Below are positions 21,103 to 32,823 of a DNA stretch of 64,000 bases, one piece after another. The DNA comes from Triticum aestivum (lineage: Eukaryota > Streptophyta > Magnoliopsida > Poales > Poaceae). Positions within the stretch are counted from its first letter, which is position 1, and each line of letters opens with the position of its first letter. Below the pieces are notes generated by a model that was given only the letters and a program-made list of their open reading frames with translations, was not told the DNA's origin and searched no databases. The translations under genes were made by a program, and so were the position numbers. The stretch is from NCBI RefSeq assembly GCF_018294505.1, contig NC_057803.1, positions 689,483,791 through 689,547,790 on the forward strand, written 5' to 3'.

Positions 21103-22863
21103 TGTTGGGGAACGTAGTAATTTCAAAAATTCTCCTACGCACACGCAAGATCATGGTGATGATATAGCAACGAGGGGAGAGTGTTGTCTACGTACCCTCG
21201 TAGACCGAAGCGGAAGCGTTGACGCAACATAGAGGAAGTAGTCGTACGTCCTCCGGTTCAACCGATCCAAGTACCGTTACTCCGGCACCTCCGAGTTCTT
21301 GACACGCGTACAGCTCGATGACGCACCCTCGATCTCCGATCCAGCAGAGGCGCCGAGGGGGAGTTCCATCAGCACGATGGCGTGGTGACGATCTTGATGT
21401 TCTCCTGTTGCAGGGCTTCGCCTAAGCACCGCTACAATATGACCAAGGTGTAATATCGTGGAGGGGGGCACCGCACACGGCTAAGGAACGATCAATGCTC
21501 AACTTGTGTGTCCTAGGGTGCCCCCTACCCCCGTATATAAAGGAGGGAGGGAGGAGGTGGCCGGCCCTAGGGGGGCGCGCCATGAGGAGGGGGAAACCTA
21601 CTCCAAGTAGGTTTCCCTCTCTTTTCCTTATCTTATTTGGAGGGGGAAGGAAAGAGTACTAGTATTAGGAAGTAGTACTAGTAGTAGTAATAGGAAGAGG
21701 GGAAGGAGAAAGGAAAGGGGGGGCCGGCCCCCCTCCCCAATTCGGATTGGGCTTGGGGGGGCGCGCCCCCTTCCCTTGCTCCTTCACTCTTCCTCCTACA
21801 TGGGCCCAATAAGGCCCATATACCTCCCGGGGGGTTCCGGTAACCTTCCGGGGCTCCAAACTTCTCCGGAACCTTTCTGGTGTCCAAATATATCCGTCCA
21901 ATATATCAATCTTTATGTCTCGACCATTTCGAGACTCCTCGTCATGTCCGTAATCATATCCGGGACTCCGAACAACCTTCGGTACATCAAAATACATAAA
22001 CTCATAATATAACTGTCATCGAAACCTTAAGCGTGCGGACCCTACGGTTCGAGAACGATGTAGACATGACTGAGACACATCTCCGGTCAATAACCAATAG
22101 CGGGACCTGGATGCCCATATTGGTTCCTACATATTCTACGAAGATCTTTATCGGTCAAACCGCATAACAACATACGTTGTTCCCTTTGTCATCGGTATGT
22201 TACTTGTCCGAGATTCGATCGTCGGTATCCAATACCTAGTTCAATCTCGTTATCGACAAGTCTCTTTACTCGTTCTGTAATACTTCATCTTATAACTAAC
22301 TCATTAGTTACATGCTTGCAAGGCTTAGGTGATGAGCATTGCCGAGAGGGCCCAGAGATACCTCTCCGACAATCGGAGTGACAAAACCTAATCTCGAATT
22401 ATGCTAACTCAAGATGTACCTTCGGAGACACCTGTAGTACTCCTTTATAATCACCCAGTTACGTTGTGACGTTTGGTAGTACCCAAAGTGTTCCTCCGGT
22501 AAACGGGAGTTACACAATTCTCATAGTTATAGGAACATGTATAAGTCATGAAGGAAGCAATAGCAGAATACTAAACGATCAAGTGCTAAGCTAACGGGAT
22601 GGGTCATGTCAATCACCTCATTCTCCTAATGATGTGATCCCATTAATCAAATGACAACACATGTCAATGGTTAGGAAACATAACCATCTTTGATTAATGA
22701 GCTAGTCAAGTAGAGGCATACTAGTGACTATATGTTTGTCTATGTATTCACACATGTATCATGTTTCCGGTTAATACAATTCTAGCATGAATAATAAACA
22801 TTTATCATGATATGAGGAAATAAATAATAACTTTATTATTGCTTCTAGGGCATATTTCCTTCA
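21103..22863 (-). repeat. BARE-type 3' LTR
   Basis: 1,761 bp, plus-strand ends tgttgggg...ccttca. Contains gtatataaagg at about 21,533. Confidence 0.95.
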
Positions 22864-22878
22864 GTCTCCCACTTGCAC
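22864..22878 (-). promoter_or_regulatory. BARE-type polypurine tract
   Basis: In element sense caagtgggagac directly adjoins the 3' LTR; it primes plus-strand DNA synthesis. Confidence 0.8.
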
Positions 22879-22896
22879 TAGAGTCAATAATCTAGA

Positions 22897-25800
22897 TTAC
22901 ATAGTAGTGATTCTAACACCCATGGAGTCTTGGTGTTGATCATGTTTTGCTCGTGAGAGAGGCTTAGTCAACGGGTCTGCAACATTCAGATCCGTATGTA
23001 TCTTGCAAATCTCTATGTCTCCCACTTGGACTTGGTCCCGAATGGAATTGAAGCGTCTCTTGATGTGCTTGGTCCTCTTGTGAAATCTGGATTCCTTTGC
23101 CAAGGCAATTGCACCAGTATTGTCACAGAAGATCTTCATTGGTCCCGATGCACTAGGTATGACACCTAGATCGGAAATGAACTCCTTCATCCAGACTCCT
23201 TCATTTGCTGCTTCAGAAGCAGCTATGTACTCCGCTTCACATGTAGATCCTGCCACGACGCTTTGTTTAGAACAGCACCAACTTACAGCTCCACCGTTTA
23301 ATAAAAACACGTATCTGGTCTGCGATTTAGAATCGTCCGGATCAGTGTCAAAGCTTGCATCGACGTAACCATTTACGACTAGCTCTTTGTCACCTCCATA
23401 TACGAGAAACATATCCTTTGTCCTTTTCAGGTATTTCAGGATGTTCTTGACCGCTGTCCAGTGATCCACTCCTGGATTACTTTGGTACCTACCTGCCAAG
23501 CTTATTGCTAAGCATACGTCAGGTCTGGTACACAGCATTGCATACATGATAGAGCCTATGGCTGAAGCATAGGGAACATCTTTCATTTTCTCTCTATCTT
23601 CTGCTGTGGTCGGGCATTGAGTTTGACTCAACTTCACACCTTGTAGCACAAGCAAGAATCCTTTCTTTGCCTGATCCATTTTGAACTTTTTCAAAATTTT
23701 ATCAAGGTATGTACTTTGTGAAAGTCCTATTAAGCGTCTTGATCTATCTCTATAGATCTTGATGCCCAATATGTAAGCAGCTTCACCGAGGTCTTTCATA
23801 GAAAAACTTTTATTCAAGTATCCCTTTATGCTATCCAGAAATTCTATATCATTTCCAATTAATAATATGTCATCCACATATAAAACTAGAAATGCTGCAG
23901 AGCTCCCACTCACTTTCTTGTAAATACAGGCTTCTCCAAAAGTCTGTATAAAGCCATATGCTTTGATCACACTATCAAAACATTTATTCCAACTCCGAGA
24001 TGCTTGCACCAGTCCATAAATGGAACGTTGGAGCTTGCACACTTTGTCAGCACCTTTTGGATCAACAAAACCTTCAGGTTGCATCATATACAACTCTTCT
24101 TCTAGAAATCCATTCAAGAATGCAGTCTTGACATCCATTTGCCAAATTTCATAATCATGAAATGCAACAATAGCCAACATGATTCGGACAGACTTAAGCA
24201 TCACTACGGGTGAGAAAGTCTCATCGTAGTCAACCCCTTGAACTTGTCGAAAACCTTTTGCAACAAGTCGAGCTTTGTAGACAGTAACATTACCATCAGC
24301 GTCAGTCTTCTTCTTAAAGATCCATTTATTCTCAATGGCTTGCCGATCATCGGGCAAGTCAACCAAAGTCCATACTTTGTTTTCATACATGGATCCTATC
24401 TCAGATTTCATGGCCTCTAGCCATTTTGCGGAATCTGGGCTCATCATCGCTTCCTCATAGTTCGTAGGTTCATCATGGTCTAGTAACATGACTTCCAGAA
24501 TAGGATTTCCGTACCACTCTGGTGCGGATCTTACTCTGGTAGACCTACGAGGTTCAGTAGAAACTTGATCTGAAGTTTCATGATCAATATCATTAGCTTC
24601 CTCACTAATTGGTGTAGTTGTCACAGGAACCGGTTCTTGTGATGAACTACTTTCCAATAAGGGAGTAGATACAGTTATCTCATCAAGTTCTACTTTGCTC
24701 CCACTCACTTCTTTCGAGAGAAACTCCTTCTCTAGAAAGGATCCGATTTTAGCAACGAAAATCTTGCCTTCAGATCTGTGATAGAAGGTGTACCCAATTG
24801 TCTCCTTTGGGTATCCTATGAAGACACATTTCTCCGATTTGGGTTCGAGCTTATCTGGTTGAAGTTTCTTCACATAAGCATCGCAGCCCCAAACTTTGAG
24901 AAATGACAACTTTGGTTTCTTGCCAAACCACAGTTCATAAGGCGTCGTCTCAACGGATTTTGATGGTGCCCTATTTAACGTGAATGCGGCCGTCTCTAAA
25001 GCATAACCCCAAAACGATAGCGGTAAATCGGTAAGAGACATCATAGATCGCACCATATCAAGTAAAGTACGATTACGACGTTCGGACACACCATTTCGCT
25101 GTGGTGTTCCAGGTGGCGTGAGTTGCGAAACTATTCCACATTGTTTCAAATGTAAACCAAACTCGTAAATCAAATATTCTCCTCCACGATCAGATCGTAG
25201 AAACTTTATTTTCTTGTTACGATGATTTTCTACTTCACTCTGAAATTCTTTGAACTTTTCAAATGTTTCAGACTTGTGCTTCATCAAGTAGATATACCCA
25301 TATCTGCTCAAATCATCTGTGAAGGTGAGGAAATAACGATATCCGCCACGAGCCTCAACATTCATCGGACCACATACATCTGTATGTATGATTTCCAACA
25401 AATCTGTTGCTCTCTCCATAGATCCGGAGAACGGTGTTTTGGTCATCTTGCCCATGAGGCACGGTTCGCAAGTACCAAGTGATTCATAATCAAGTGGTTC
25501 CAGAAGTCCATCAGTATGGAGTTTCTTCATGCGTTTTACACCGATATGACCTAAACGGCAGTGCCACAAATATTTTGCACTATCATTATCAACTCTGCAT
25601 CTTTTGGCTTCAACATTATGAATATGTGTATCACTACTATCGAGATTTAATAAAAATAGACCACTCTTCAAGGGTGCATGACCATAAAAGATATTACTCA
25701 TATAAATAGAACAACCATTATTCTCTGATTTAAATGAATAACCGTCTCGCATCAAACAAGATCCAGATATAATGTTCATGCTCAACGCAGGCACCAAATA

Positions 25801-26883
25801 ACAATTATTCAGGTCTAAAACTAATCCCGATGGTAGATGTAGAGGTAGCGTGCCGACCGCGATCACATCGACTTTGGAACCATTTCCCACGCGCATCGTC
25901 ACCTCGTCCTTAGCTAATCTTCGCTTAATCCGTAGTCCCTGTTTCGAGTTGCAAATGTTAGCAACAGAACCAGTATCAAATACCCAGGTGCTACTGCGAG
26001 CATTAGTAAGGTACACATCAATAACATGTATATCACATATACCTTTGTTCACTTTGCCATCCTTCTTATCCGCCAAATACTTGGGGCAGTTCCGCTTCCA
26101 GTGTCCAGTCTGCTTGCAGTAGAAGCACTCAGTTTCAGGCTTAGGTCCAGACTTGGGTTTCTTCACTTGAGCAGCAACTTGTTTGCCGTTCCTTTTGAAG
26201 TTCCCCTTCTTCTTCCCTTTGCCCCTTTTCTTGAAACCAGTGGTCTTGTTGACCATCAACACTTGATGCTCCTTTTTGATTTCTACCTCCGCAGCTTTCA
26301 GCATCGCGAAGAGCTCGGGAATAGTCTTGTTCATCCCTTGCAGATTATAGTTCATCACAAAGCTCTTGTAGCTTGGTGGTAGTGATTGGAGAATTCTGTC
26401 AATGACGCTATCATCCGGAAGATTAACTCCCAGTTGAATCAAGTCATTATTATACCCAGACATTTTGAGTATATGCTCACTGACAGAACTGTTCTCCTCC
26501 ATCTTGCAGCTGTAGAACTTATTGGAGACTTCATATCTCTCAATCCGGGCATTTGCTTGAAATATTAACTTCAACTCCTGGAACATCTCATATGCCCCAT
26601 GACGTTCAAAACGTCGTTGAAGACCCGGTTCTAAGCCGTAAAGCATGGCACACTGAACTATAGAGTAGTCATCAGCTTTGCTCTGCCAGACGTTCTTAAC
26701 GTCGTCAGTTGCATCAGCAGCAGGCCTGGCACCCAGCGGTGCTTCTAGGACGTAACTCTTCTGTGCAGCAATGAGGATAATCCTCAGGTTACGGACCCAG
26801 TCCGTGTAATTGCTACCATCATCTTTCATCTTTGTTTTCTCAAGGAACGCATTAAAATTCAACGGAACAATAGCACGAGCCAT
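22897..26883 (-). CDS. BARE-type gag-pol polyprotein, uninterrupted
   Basis: 1,328 residues in one frame, close to full length for this group, cleaved by its own protease in the virus-like particle. Gag occupies about 1-250, with a basic tail and CCHC zinc knuckle C253-C266. Protease motif DTGS is at 303-306. The integrase zinc site is H441/H446/C472/C475, and the catalytic triad D502, D565 and E601 has the correct 35-residue spacing. The RT box is LYVDDILL (YVDD at 1,002-1,005). RNase H follows, with VDASFDTD, TCEAEYIAASEA and FCDNTGAIALA near the C-terminus. No stop or frameshift is seen. Small departures from common family forms (YGLVQASRSW in RT) may or may not matter. The start is the first Met after the leader; the frame ends just inside the 3' LTR edge. 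Confidence 0.95.
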   Translation of the reverse strand: MARAIVPLNFNAFLEKTKMKDDGSNYTDWVRNLRIILIAAQKSYVLEAPLGARPAADATDDVKNVWQSKADDYSIVQCAMLYGLEPGLQRRFERHGAYEMFQELKLIFQANARIERYEVSNKFYSCKMEENSSVSEHILKMSGYNNDLIQLGVNLPDDSVIDRILQSLPPSYKSFVMNYNLQGMNKTIPELFAMLKAAEVEIKKEHQVLMVNKTTGFKKRGKGKKKGNFKRNGKQVAAQVKKPKSGPKPETECFYCKQTGHWKRNCPKYLADKKDGKVNKGICDIHVIDVYLTNARSSTWVFDTGSVANICNSKQGLRIKRRLAKDEVTMRVGNGSKVDVIAVGTLPLHLPSGLVLDLNNCYLVPALSMNIISGSCLMRDGYSFKSENNGCSIYMSNIFYGHAPLKSGLFLLNLDSSDTHIHNVEAKRCRVDNDSAKYLWHCRLGHIGVKRMKKLHTDGLLEPLDYESLGTCEPCLMGKMTKTPFSGSMERATDLLEIIHTDVCGPMNVEARGGYRYFLTFTDDLSRYGYIYLMKHKSETFEKFKEFQSEVENHRNKKIKFLRSDRGGEYLIYEFGLHLKQCGIVSQLTPPGTPQRNGVSERRNRTLLDMVRSMMSLTDLPLSFWGYALETAAFTLNRAPSKSVETTPYELWFGKKPKLSFLKVWGCDAYVKKLQPDKLEPKSEKCVFIGYPKETIGYTFYHRSEGKIFVAKIGSFLEKEFLSKEVSGSKVELDEITVSTPLLESSSSQEPVPVTTTPISEEANDIDHETSDQVSTEPRRSTRVRSAPEWYGNPILEVMLLDHDEPTNYEEAMMSPDSAKWLEAMKSEIGSMYENKVWTLVDLPDDRQAIENKWIFKKKTDADGNVTVYKARLVAKGFRQVQGVDYDETFSPVVMLKSVRIMLAIVAFHDYEIWQMDVKTAFLNGFLEEELYMMQPEGFVDPKGADKVCKLQRSIYGLVQASRSWNKCFDSVIKAYGFIQTFGEACIYKKVSGSSAAFLVLYVDDILLIGNDIEFLDSIKGYLNKSFSMKDLGEAAYILGIKIYRDRSRRLIGLSQSTYLDKILKKFKMDQAKKGFLLVLQGVKLSQTQCPTTAEDREKMKDVPYASAIGSIMYAMLCTRPDVCLAISLAGRYQSNPGVDHWTAVKNILKYLKRTKDMFLVYGGDKELVVNGYVDASFDTDPDDSKSQTRYVFLLNGGAVSWCCSKQSVVAGSTCEAEYIAASEAANEGVWMKEFISDLGVIPSASGPMKIFCDNTGAIALAKESRFHKRTKHIKRRFNSIRDQVQVGDIEICKIHTDLNVADPLTKPLSRAKHDQHQDSMGVRITTM

Positions 26884-28100
26884 CTATCTACAAACAAACA
26901 TAGACAAGCAAAATACTATCAGGTACTAAGTTCATGATAAATTTAAGTTCAGTTAATCATATTACTAAAGAACTCCCACTTAGACAGACATCTCTCTAGT
27001 CATCTAAGTGATTACGTGATCCAAATCAACTAAACCATGTCCGATCATCACGTGAGATGGAGTAGTTTCAATGGTGAACATCTCTATGTTGATCATATCT
27101 ACTATATGATTCACGCTCGACCTTTCAGTCCCCGTGTTCCGAGGCCATATCTGTATATGCTAGGCTCGTCAAGTATAACCTGAGTATTCCACGTGTGCAA
27201 CTGTTTTGCACCCGTTGTATTTGAACGTAGAGCCTATCACACCCGATCATCACGTGGTGTCTCAGCGCGAAGAACTTTCGCAACGGTGCATACTCAGGGA
27301 GAACACTTCTTGATAATTAGTGAGAGGTCATCTTAAAATGCTACCATCAATCAAAGCAAGATAAGATGCATAAAGGATAAACATCACATGCAATCAATAT
27401 AAGTGATATGATATGGCCATCATCATCTTGTGCTTGTGATCTCCATCTTCGAAGCACCGTCGTGATCACCATCGTCACCGGCGTGACACCTTGATCTCCA
27501 TCGTAGCATCGTTGTCGTTACGCCATCTATTGCTTCTACGACTATCGCTACCGCTTAGTGATAAAGTAAAGCAATTACAGGGCGTTTGCATTTCATACAA
27601 TAAAGCGACAACCATATGGCTCCTGCCAGTTGCCGATAACTTTGGTTACAAAACATGATCATCTCATACAATAAAATATAGCATCATGTCTTGGCCATAT
27701 CACATCACAACATGCCCTGCAAAAACAAGTTAGACGTCCTCTACTTTGTTGTTGCAAATTTTTACGTGGCTGCTACGGGCTTAAGCAAGAACCAATCTCA
27801 CCTACGCATCAAAACCACAACGATAGTTTGTCAAATAGACTCTGTTTTAACCTTCACAAGGACCGGACGTAGCCACACTCGGTTCAACTAAAGTGAGAGA
27901 GACAGACACCCGCCAGCCACCTTTAAGCACGAATGCTCGTAACGGTGAAACCAGTCTCGCGTAAGCGTACGCGTAATGTCGGTCCGGGCCGCTTCATTTC
28001 ACAATACCGCTGAACCAAAGTATGACATGCTGGTAGGCAGTATGACTTATATCGTCCACAACTTGTGTTCTACTCGTGCAAATAACATCAACACATAAAA
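26884..28100 (-). other. BARE-type untranslated leader
   Basis: About 1.2 kb between the primer-binding site and the polyprotein start, without a long frame. In this group the leader carries packaging and dimerisation signals; I cannot locate them exactly. Confidence 0.6.
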
Positions 28101-28117
28101 CCTAGGCTCTGATACCA
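28101..28117 (-). promoter_or_regulatory. BARE-type primer-binding site
   Basis: In element sense tggtatcagagcctagg, one base from the 5' LTR end. It is the usual copia complement of the initiator-Met tRNA 3' end. Confidence 0.93.
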
Positions 28118-28118
28118 C

Positions 28119-29879
28119 TGTTGGGGAATGTAGTAATTTCAAAAATTCTCCTACGCACACGCAAGATCACGGTGATGATATAGCAACGAGGGGAGAGTGT
28201 TGTCTACGTACCCTCGTAGACCGAAGCGGAAGCATTGACGCAACGTAGAGGAAGTAGTCGTACGTCCTCCGGTTCAACCGATCCAAGTACCGTTACTCCG
28301 GCACCTCCGAGTTCTTGACACGCGTACAGCTCGATGACGCACCCTCGATCTCCGATCCAGCAGAGGCGCCGAGGGGGAGTTCCGTCAGCACGACGGTGTG
28401 GTGACGATCTTGATGTTCTCCTGTTGCAGGGCTTCGCCTAAGCACCGCTAAAATATGACCGAGGTGTAATATCGTGGAGGGGGGCACCGCACACGGCTAA
28501 GGAACGATCAACGATCAACTTGTGTGTCCTAGGGTGCCCCCCTACCCCCGTATATAAAGGAGGGAGGGAGGAGGTGGCCGGCCCTAGGGGGCGCGCCATG
28601 AGGAGGGGGAAACCTACTCCAAGTAGGTTTCCCTCTCTTTTCCTTATCTTATTTGGAGGGGGAAGGAAAGAGTACTAGTATTAGGAAGTAGTACTAGTAG
28701 TAGTAATAGGAAGAGGGGGAAGGAGAAAGGAAAGGGGGGGCCGGCCCCCCTCCCCAATTCGGATTGGGCTTGGGGGGCGCGCCCCCTTCCCTTGCTCCTT
28801 CACTCTTCCTCCTACATGGGCCCAATAAGGCCCATATACCTCCCGGGGGGGTCCGGTAACCTTCCGGGGCTCCAAACTTCTCCGGAACCTTTCCGGTGTC
28901 CAAATATATCCGTCCAATATATCAATCTTTATGTCTCGACCATTTCGAGACTCCTCGTCATGTCTGTAATCATATCCGAGACTCCGAACAACCTTCGGTA
29001 CATCAAAATACATAAACTCATAATATAACTGTCATCGAAACCTTAAGCGTGCGGACCCTACAGTTCGAGAACGATGTAGACATGACTGAGACACATCTCT
29101 GGTCAATAACCAATAGCAGGACCTGGATGCCCATATTGGTTCCTACATATTCTACGAAGATCTTTATCGGTCAAACCGCATAACAACATACGTTGTTCCC
29201 TTTGTCATCGGTATGTTACTTGTCCGAGATTCGATCGTCGGTATCCAATACCTAGTTCAATCTCGTTATCGACAAGTCTCTTTACTCGTTCTGTAATACT
29301 TCATCTTATAACTAACTCATTAGTTACATGCTTGCAAGGCTTAGGTGATGAGCATTGCCGAGAGGGCCCAGAGATACCTCTCCGACAATCGGAGTGACAA
29401 AACCTAATCTCGAATTATGCTAACTCAACATGTACCTTCGGAGACACCTGTAGTACTCCTTTATAATCACCCAGTTACGTTGTGACGTTTGGTAGTACCC
29501 AAAGTGTTCCTCCGGTAAACGGGAGTTACACAATTCTCATAGTTACAGGAACATGTATAAGTCATGAAGGAAGCAATAGCAGAATACTAAACGACCAAGT
29601 GCTAAGCTAACGGGATGGGTCATGTCAATCACCTCATTCTCCTAATGATGTGATCCCATTAATCAAATGACAACACATGTCAATGGTTAGGAAACATAAC
29701 CATCTTTGATTAATGAGCTAGTCAAGTAGAGGCATACTAGTGACTATATGTTTGTCTATGTATTCACACATGTATCATGTTTCCGGTTAATACAATTCTA
29801 GCATGAATAATAAACATTTATCATGATATGAGGAAATAAATAATAACTTTAGTATTGCCTCTAGGGCATATTTCCATCA
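28119..29879 (-). repeat. BARE-type 5' LTR
   Basis: 1,761 bp, plus-strand ends tgttgggg...ccatca; same length as its partner. Confidence 0.95.
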
Positions 29880-29884
29880 AGTTG

Positions 29885-30956
29885 TCCACAGCAGCTGCAA
29901 CTTTCTTGTGTTGGGAGTTGTCGTCGGCATTGCGCCAGTCACAATCCTTAGCAATGTGGTTATTCTTTTTACAAATCTGACATTTATTTTCATAACCATC
30001 ATACCCCTGAAAAACGCGCCCCCTGTTGTTGTTGGAGAAGGGGCGCTGCCGAGGATTGTTGCCACCACCGGAGTGGTGGTAGTGGCCACCGCCGCCGCCG
30101 GAGTTCTGGTAGTGGCCGCCACCACCACCACCACCGCTGTTGTTGTATTGGCTGGCGCCGCCACCACCATTGTGGTAGCCGCCGCCGCCACCCTGATTGC
30201 TGCCACCACGAGATCCACCGCCACCATTCTTGGGGGGTAGCGGGAGCCCTTGGAGAAGCCGCCATGCCCTCGAGTGGCAGCGTTTGCAGAGGACTTGAAG
30301 GCGCCTGCACCGGTGCCCTGGAACATCTCCACTCGCTGATCGAAGTTGGCCACCATACCAAACAGATCGTCAACGGAGACAGGATTGTTTCGAACATCGA
30401 GAGCAGAGATGAGAGGCTGATAATCCATATCAAGCCCGGCTATGATGAAGGAGATGAGCTCTTGCTCAGTGATGGGTTTGCCGGCTGCTGCTAGTTCGTT
30501 GGAGAGAGATCGCATATGACCGAAGAAGGTGGCTGCAGATTGGGTGCCCTTCTGGGCGTTGGAGAGGGCAATGCGGCAGTTGTTTTCACGAGATCGTGAT
30601 TGGGCTGCAAACATGTTTGCGAGAGCCGACCATATGGCAGAAGAGGTTTCTAAGGAAGCAACCTGAACCAAGACCTCCTTGGAGAGATTTCGGAGCAAGT
30701 AGGCGACTATCTGTTGATCTTGGATTAACCAAGGGTTGTGGGCAGGATCGGGACCGATCTGGTCTTTCCCGTCGGAGGTTTTGGTGGTGATGGTCTTGGA
30801 TGACTCGGGGATTGTTTTGTCGACATACCCATATAGTCCCGCCCCCATGATCTGGGAGCGAGCTTGGGCTCGCCAAAGGATGTAGTTGTTCCTGGTAAGG
30901 GGTTCAGAGATGGTGTAGTTGAGACCGGAGGAGACGAGCTGGTTGGATGTGGACAT
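29885..30956 (-). pseudogene. Middle copia gag (UBN2 type)
   Basis: Starts [15 protein letters not shown] at 30,956 and continues with the UBN2-type capsid region ([53 protein letters not shown]). Near 30,236 a one-base loss in a C-run shifts the frame. The native frame downstream is glycine-rich ([13 protein letters not shown]) and carries a CCHC zinc knuckle, [14 protein letters not shown], at about 29,980-29,939. The BARE-type element is inserted just after this at the AGTTG site, before the protease. Confidence 0.85.
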
Positions 30957-31056
30957 GGTGGTGCGATGGGGACGGTGGTGGTCGAAGGTTGAGGATGTTT
31001 GCGTCGAGGAGGATGGAGGATCTAGATGCTGGGGAAGAGGTGGGCTCTGAATACCA

Positions 31057-31300
31057 TGTTAAATTGTGTGAAGCGTCTCAAACTCCCATACATGGGAGCC
31101 CGCATATTTGTATTGATCATTGCTTGTGTTACAAGAAGATCCCTCGGTTGTTATAGAGATCAACCGTGAGGAGATTTACAAGGAGGAGATAAGTAGAGAT
31201 AAGATACAGAGTTAAATAAACAGCACAATATCTATCTCCTAACCTCTGGCGCACTCCTCAGGTATATGCGCCAACTGCAGCCAATGTTACATGTTTAACA
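31057..31300 (-). repeat. Middle copia 5' LTR
   Basis: 244 bp with four substitutions relative to the 3' LTR, followed downstream in element sense by the tRNA-Met-type primer-binding site at about 31,041-31,056. Confidence 0.93.
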
Positions 31301-32476
31301 CACGAGTCCTATGAGAGTCACGAGGGGCGTGCATGTGGAGACACACCTGCTGGACGGCATACTGAAGATCCGGTCTGGTGAGAGTCAAATACTGTAGAGC
31401 GCCAACAATAGACCGGTAGAAAGGAGCATCGGACGCAGGCGAACCCTCAAGAGCAGAGACCTTGGCCTTCGTGTCCACAGGAGTAGCAACAAGATGACAG
31501 TTGAGCATGCCAGCACGCTCAAGAAGCTCATGTGCATACTTCTGCTGATGAAGAAAGAAACCGTCCGGACGCCGAACGACCTCAATGCCAAGGAAATAAT
31601 GTAGAGCACCCAGGTCCTTGATAGAAAACTCGTCACGCAGCCGGAGAGTAATCTGCTGAAGAACGGCTGCGGAGGAGGCTGTCAGGATGATGTCGTCGAC
31701 GTAAAGCAGCAAGTATGCAGTCGTGTCACCGTGGCGATAGACGAACAGTGAGGTGTCCGAGCGAGTAACGCTGAAGCCCAGTGTCTGAAGAAACCCGGCG
31801 ATCTGCTGGTACCAGGCTCGGGGTGCCTGCTTGAGCCCGTAAAGAGAGCGGGACAGCAGACACACATGGCCTGGAAGTGAGGCGTCGACGAAGCCGGTGG
31901 GTTGCTCACAATACACCTGCTCCTCAAGATGGCCGTGGAGAAAGGCGTTGGAGACATCCATCTGGTGAACAGGCCAGCCGCGGGAGACGGCGAGCTGGAG
32001 GACGGTGCAGATCGTGCCTGGTTTGACAACCGGAGCAAACGTCTCAGTGAAGTCCACTCCAGCGCGCTGGCGGAAACCGCGGACCACCCAGCGAGCCTTG
32101 TAGCGCTCGAGTGTACCGTCTGAGCGGGTCTTATGGCGAAAGACCCACTTGCCGGTGATGACGTTGGAGCGAGGAGGCCGGGGAACCAGGGTCCAGGTGC
32201 GGTTCCGTTGAAGAGCATCGAACTCTTCCTGCATCGCCGCAAGCCAGTGAGGATCACGGAGGGCGGCGCGAGCGGACGCAAGAATGGGCGACGGCTCCGC
32301 GGCGGAGGCGGCGAGGACGTACTCATCGCTCGAGTACCGGAGGCTCGGACGATGAACGCCGGTGCGAGCGCGGGTGACTGGGCCGATCGGCGCCGCCGGA
32401 GCCACCGGCAAGACGGTTGACGTCGGGGCCGGCGAGGCGGCCGGCGTGGGGGCCGGCGAGGGAGCGGGCGTCGGGG
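31301..32476 (-). pseudogene. Outer copia reverse transcriptase part
   Basis: Minus-strand frame with the copia RT motifs in order: WLAAMQEEFDALQRNRTW, KWVFRHKTRSDG, KARWVVRGFRQ (usual form ARLVAKGF), [36 protein letters not shown] (YVDD), DLGALHYFLGIEV, and TRPDLQYAVQQV. It is broken at the CACGA site by the middle element. Upstream it runs into an assembly gap within a Pro/Ala-rich linker, so continuity with integrase cannot be judged. Confidence 0.85.
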
Positions 32477-32823
32477 NNNNNNNNNNNNNNNNNNNNNNNN
32501 NNNNNNNNNNNNNNNNNNNNNNNNNNNNNNNNNNNNNNNNNNNNNNNNNNNNNNNNNNNNNNNNNNNNNNNNNNNNNNNNNNNNNNNNNNNNNNNNNNNN
32601 NNNNNNNNNNNNNNNNNNNNNNNNNNNNNNNNNNNNNNNNNNNNNNNNNNNNNNNNNNNNNNNNNNNNNNNNNNNNNNNNNNNNNNNNNNNNNNNNNNNN
32701 NNNNNNNNNNNNNNNNNNNNNNNNNNNNNNNNNNNNNNNNNNNNNNNNNNNNNNNNNNNNNNNNNNNNNNNNNNNNNNNNNNNNNNNNNNNNNNNNNNNN
32801 NNNNNNNNNNNNNNNNNNNNNNN
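32477..32823. other. Assembly gap (347 N)
   Basis: Lies in the repetitive Pro/Ala-rich linker between integrase and RT of the outer copia (ggccggcgag repeats on both sides). Confidence 1.

Larger units (their letters stand above)
21103..29879 (-). mobile_element. BARE/WIS/Angela-type copia retrotransposon
   Basis: Complete 8,777-bp element with 1,761-bp LTRs on both sides and perfect AGTTG target duplications. The LTR edge (tgttggggaacgtagtaa on the plus strand) and the polyprotein are those of the abundant Triticeae BARE-1/WIS/Angela group. In element sense: 5' LTR 29,879-28,119, primer-binding site, leader of about 1.2 kb, one polyprotein frame, polypurine tract, 3' LTR. About two dozen substitutions plus a few G-run indels separate the LTRs (about 1.4%, hand count), giving roughly half a million years. 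Everything needed for mobility appears present. Confidence 0.96.
17274..31300 (-). mobile_element. Middle copia LTR retrotransposon
   Basis: 244-bp LTRs (17,274-17,517 and 31,057-31,300) start tgttaaa and end tttaaca, with a perfect CACGA target duplication (17,269-17,273 and 31,301-31,305). It is inserted in the outer element's pol. The primer-binding site next to the 5' LTR reads tggtattcagagccca in element sense, which is the initiator-Met complement with one extra T. The polypurine tract is at 17,518-17,526. Four LTR mismatches (1.6%) suggest about 0.6 My. It is itself split by the BARE-type element between gag and protease. Confidence 0.93.

Noticed and set aside
21665..22012. Pairs of 69-110-codon frames repeated at 28,681-29,028
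   Set aside because: They lie inside the two LTRs of the BARE-type element and are chance frames in non-coding LTR DNA; their duplication merely reflects the two LTRs.
29908..30433. Val/Ala/Thr-rich and Trp-rich frames
   Set aside because: Other-frame readings of the glycine-rich gag tail of the middle copia.
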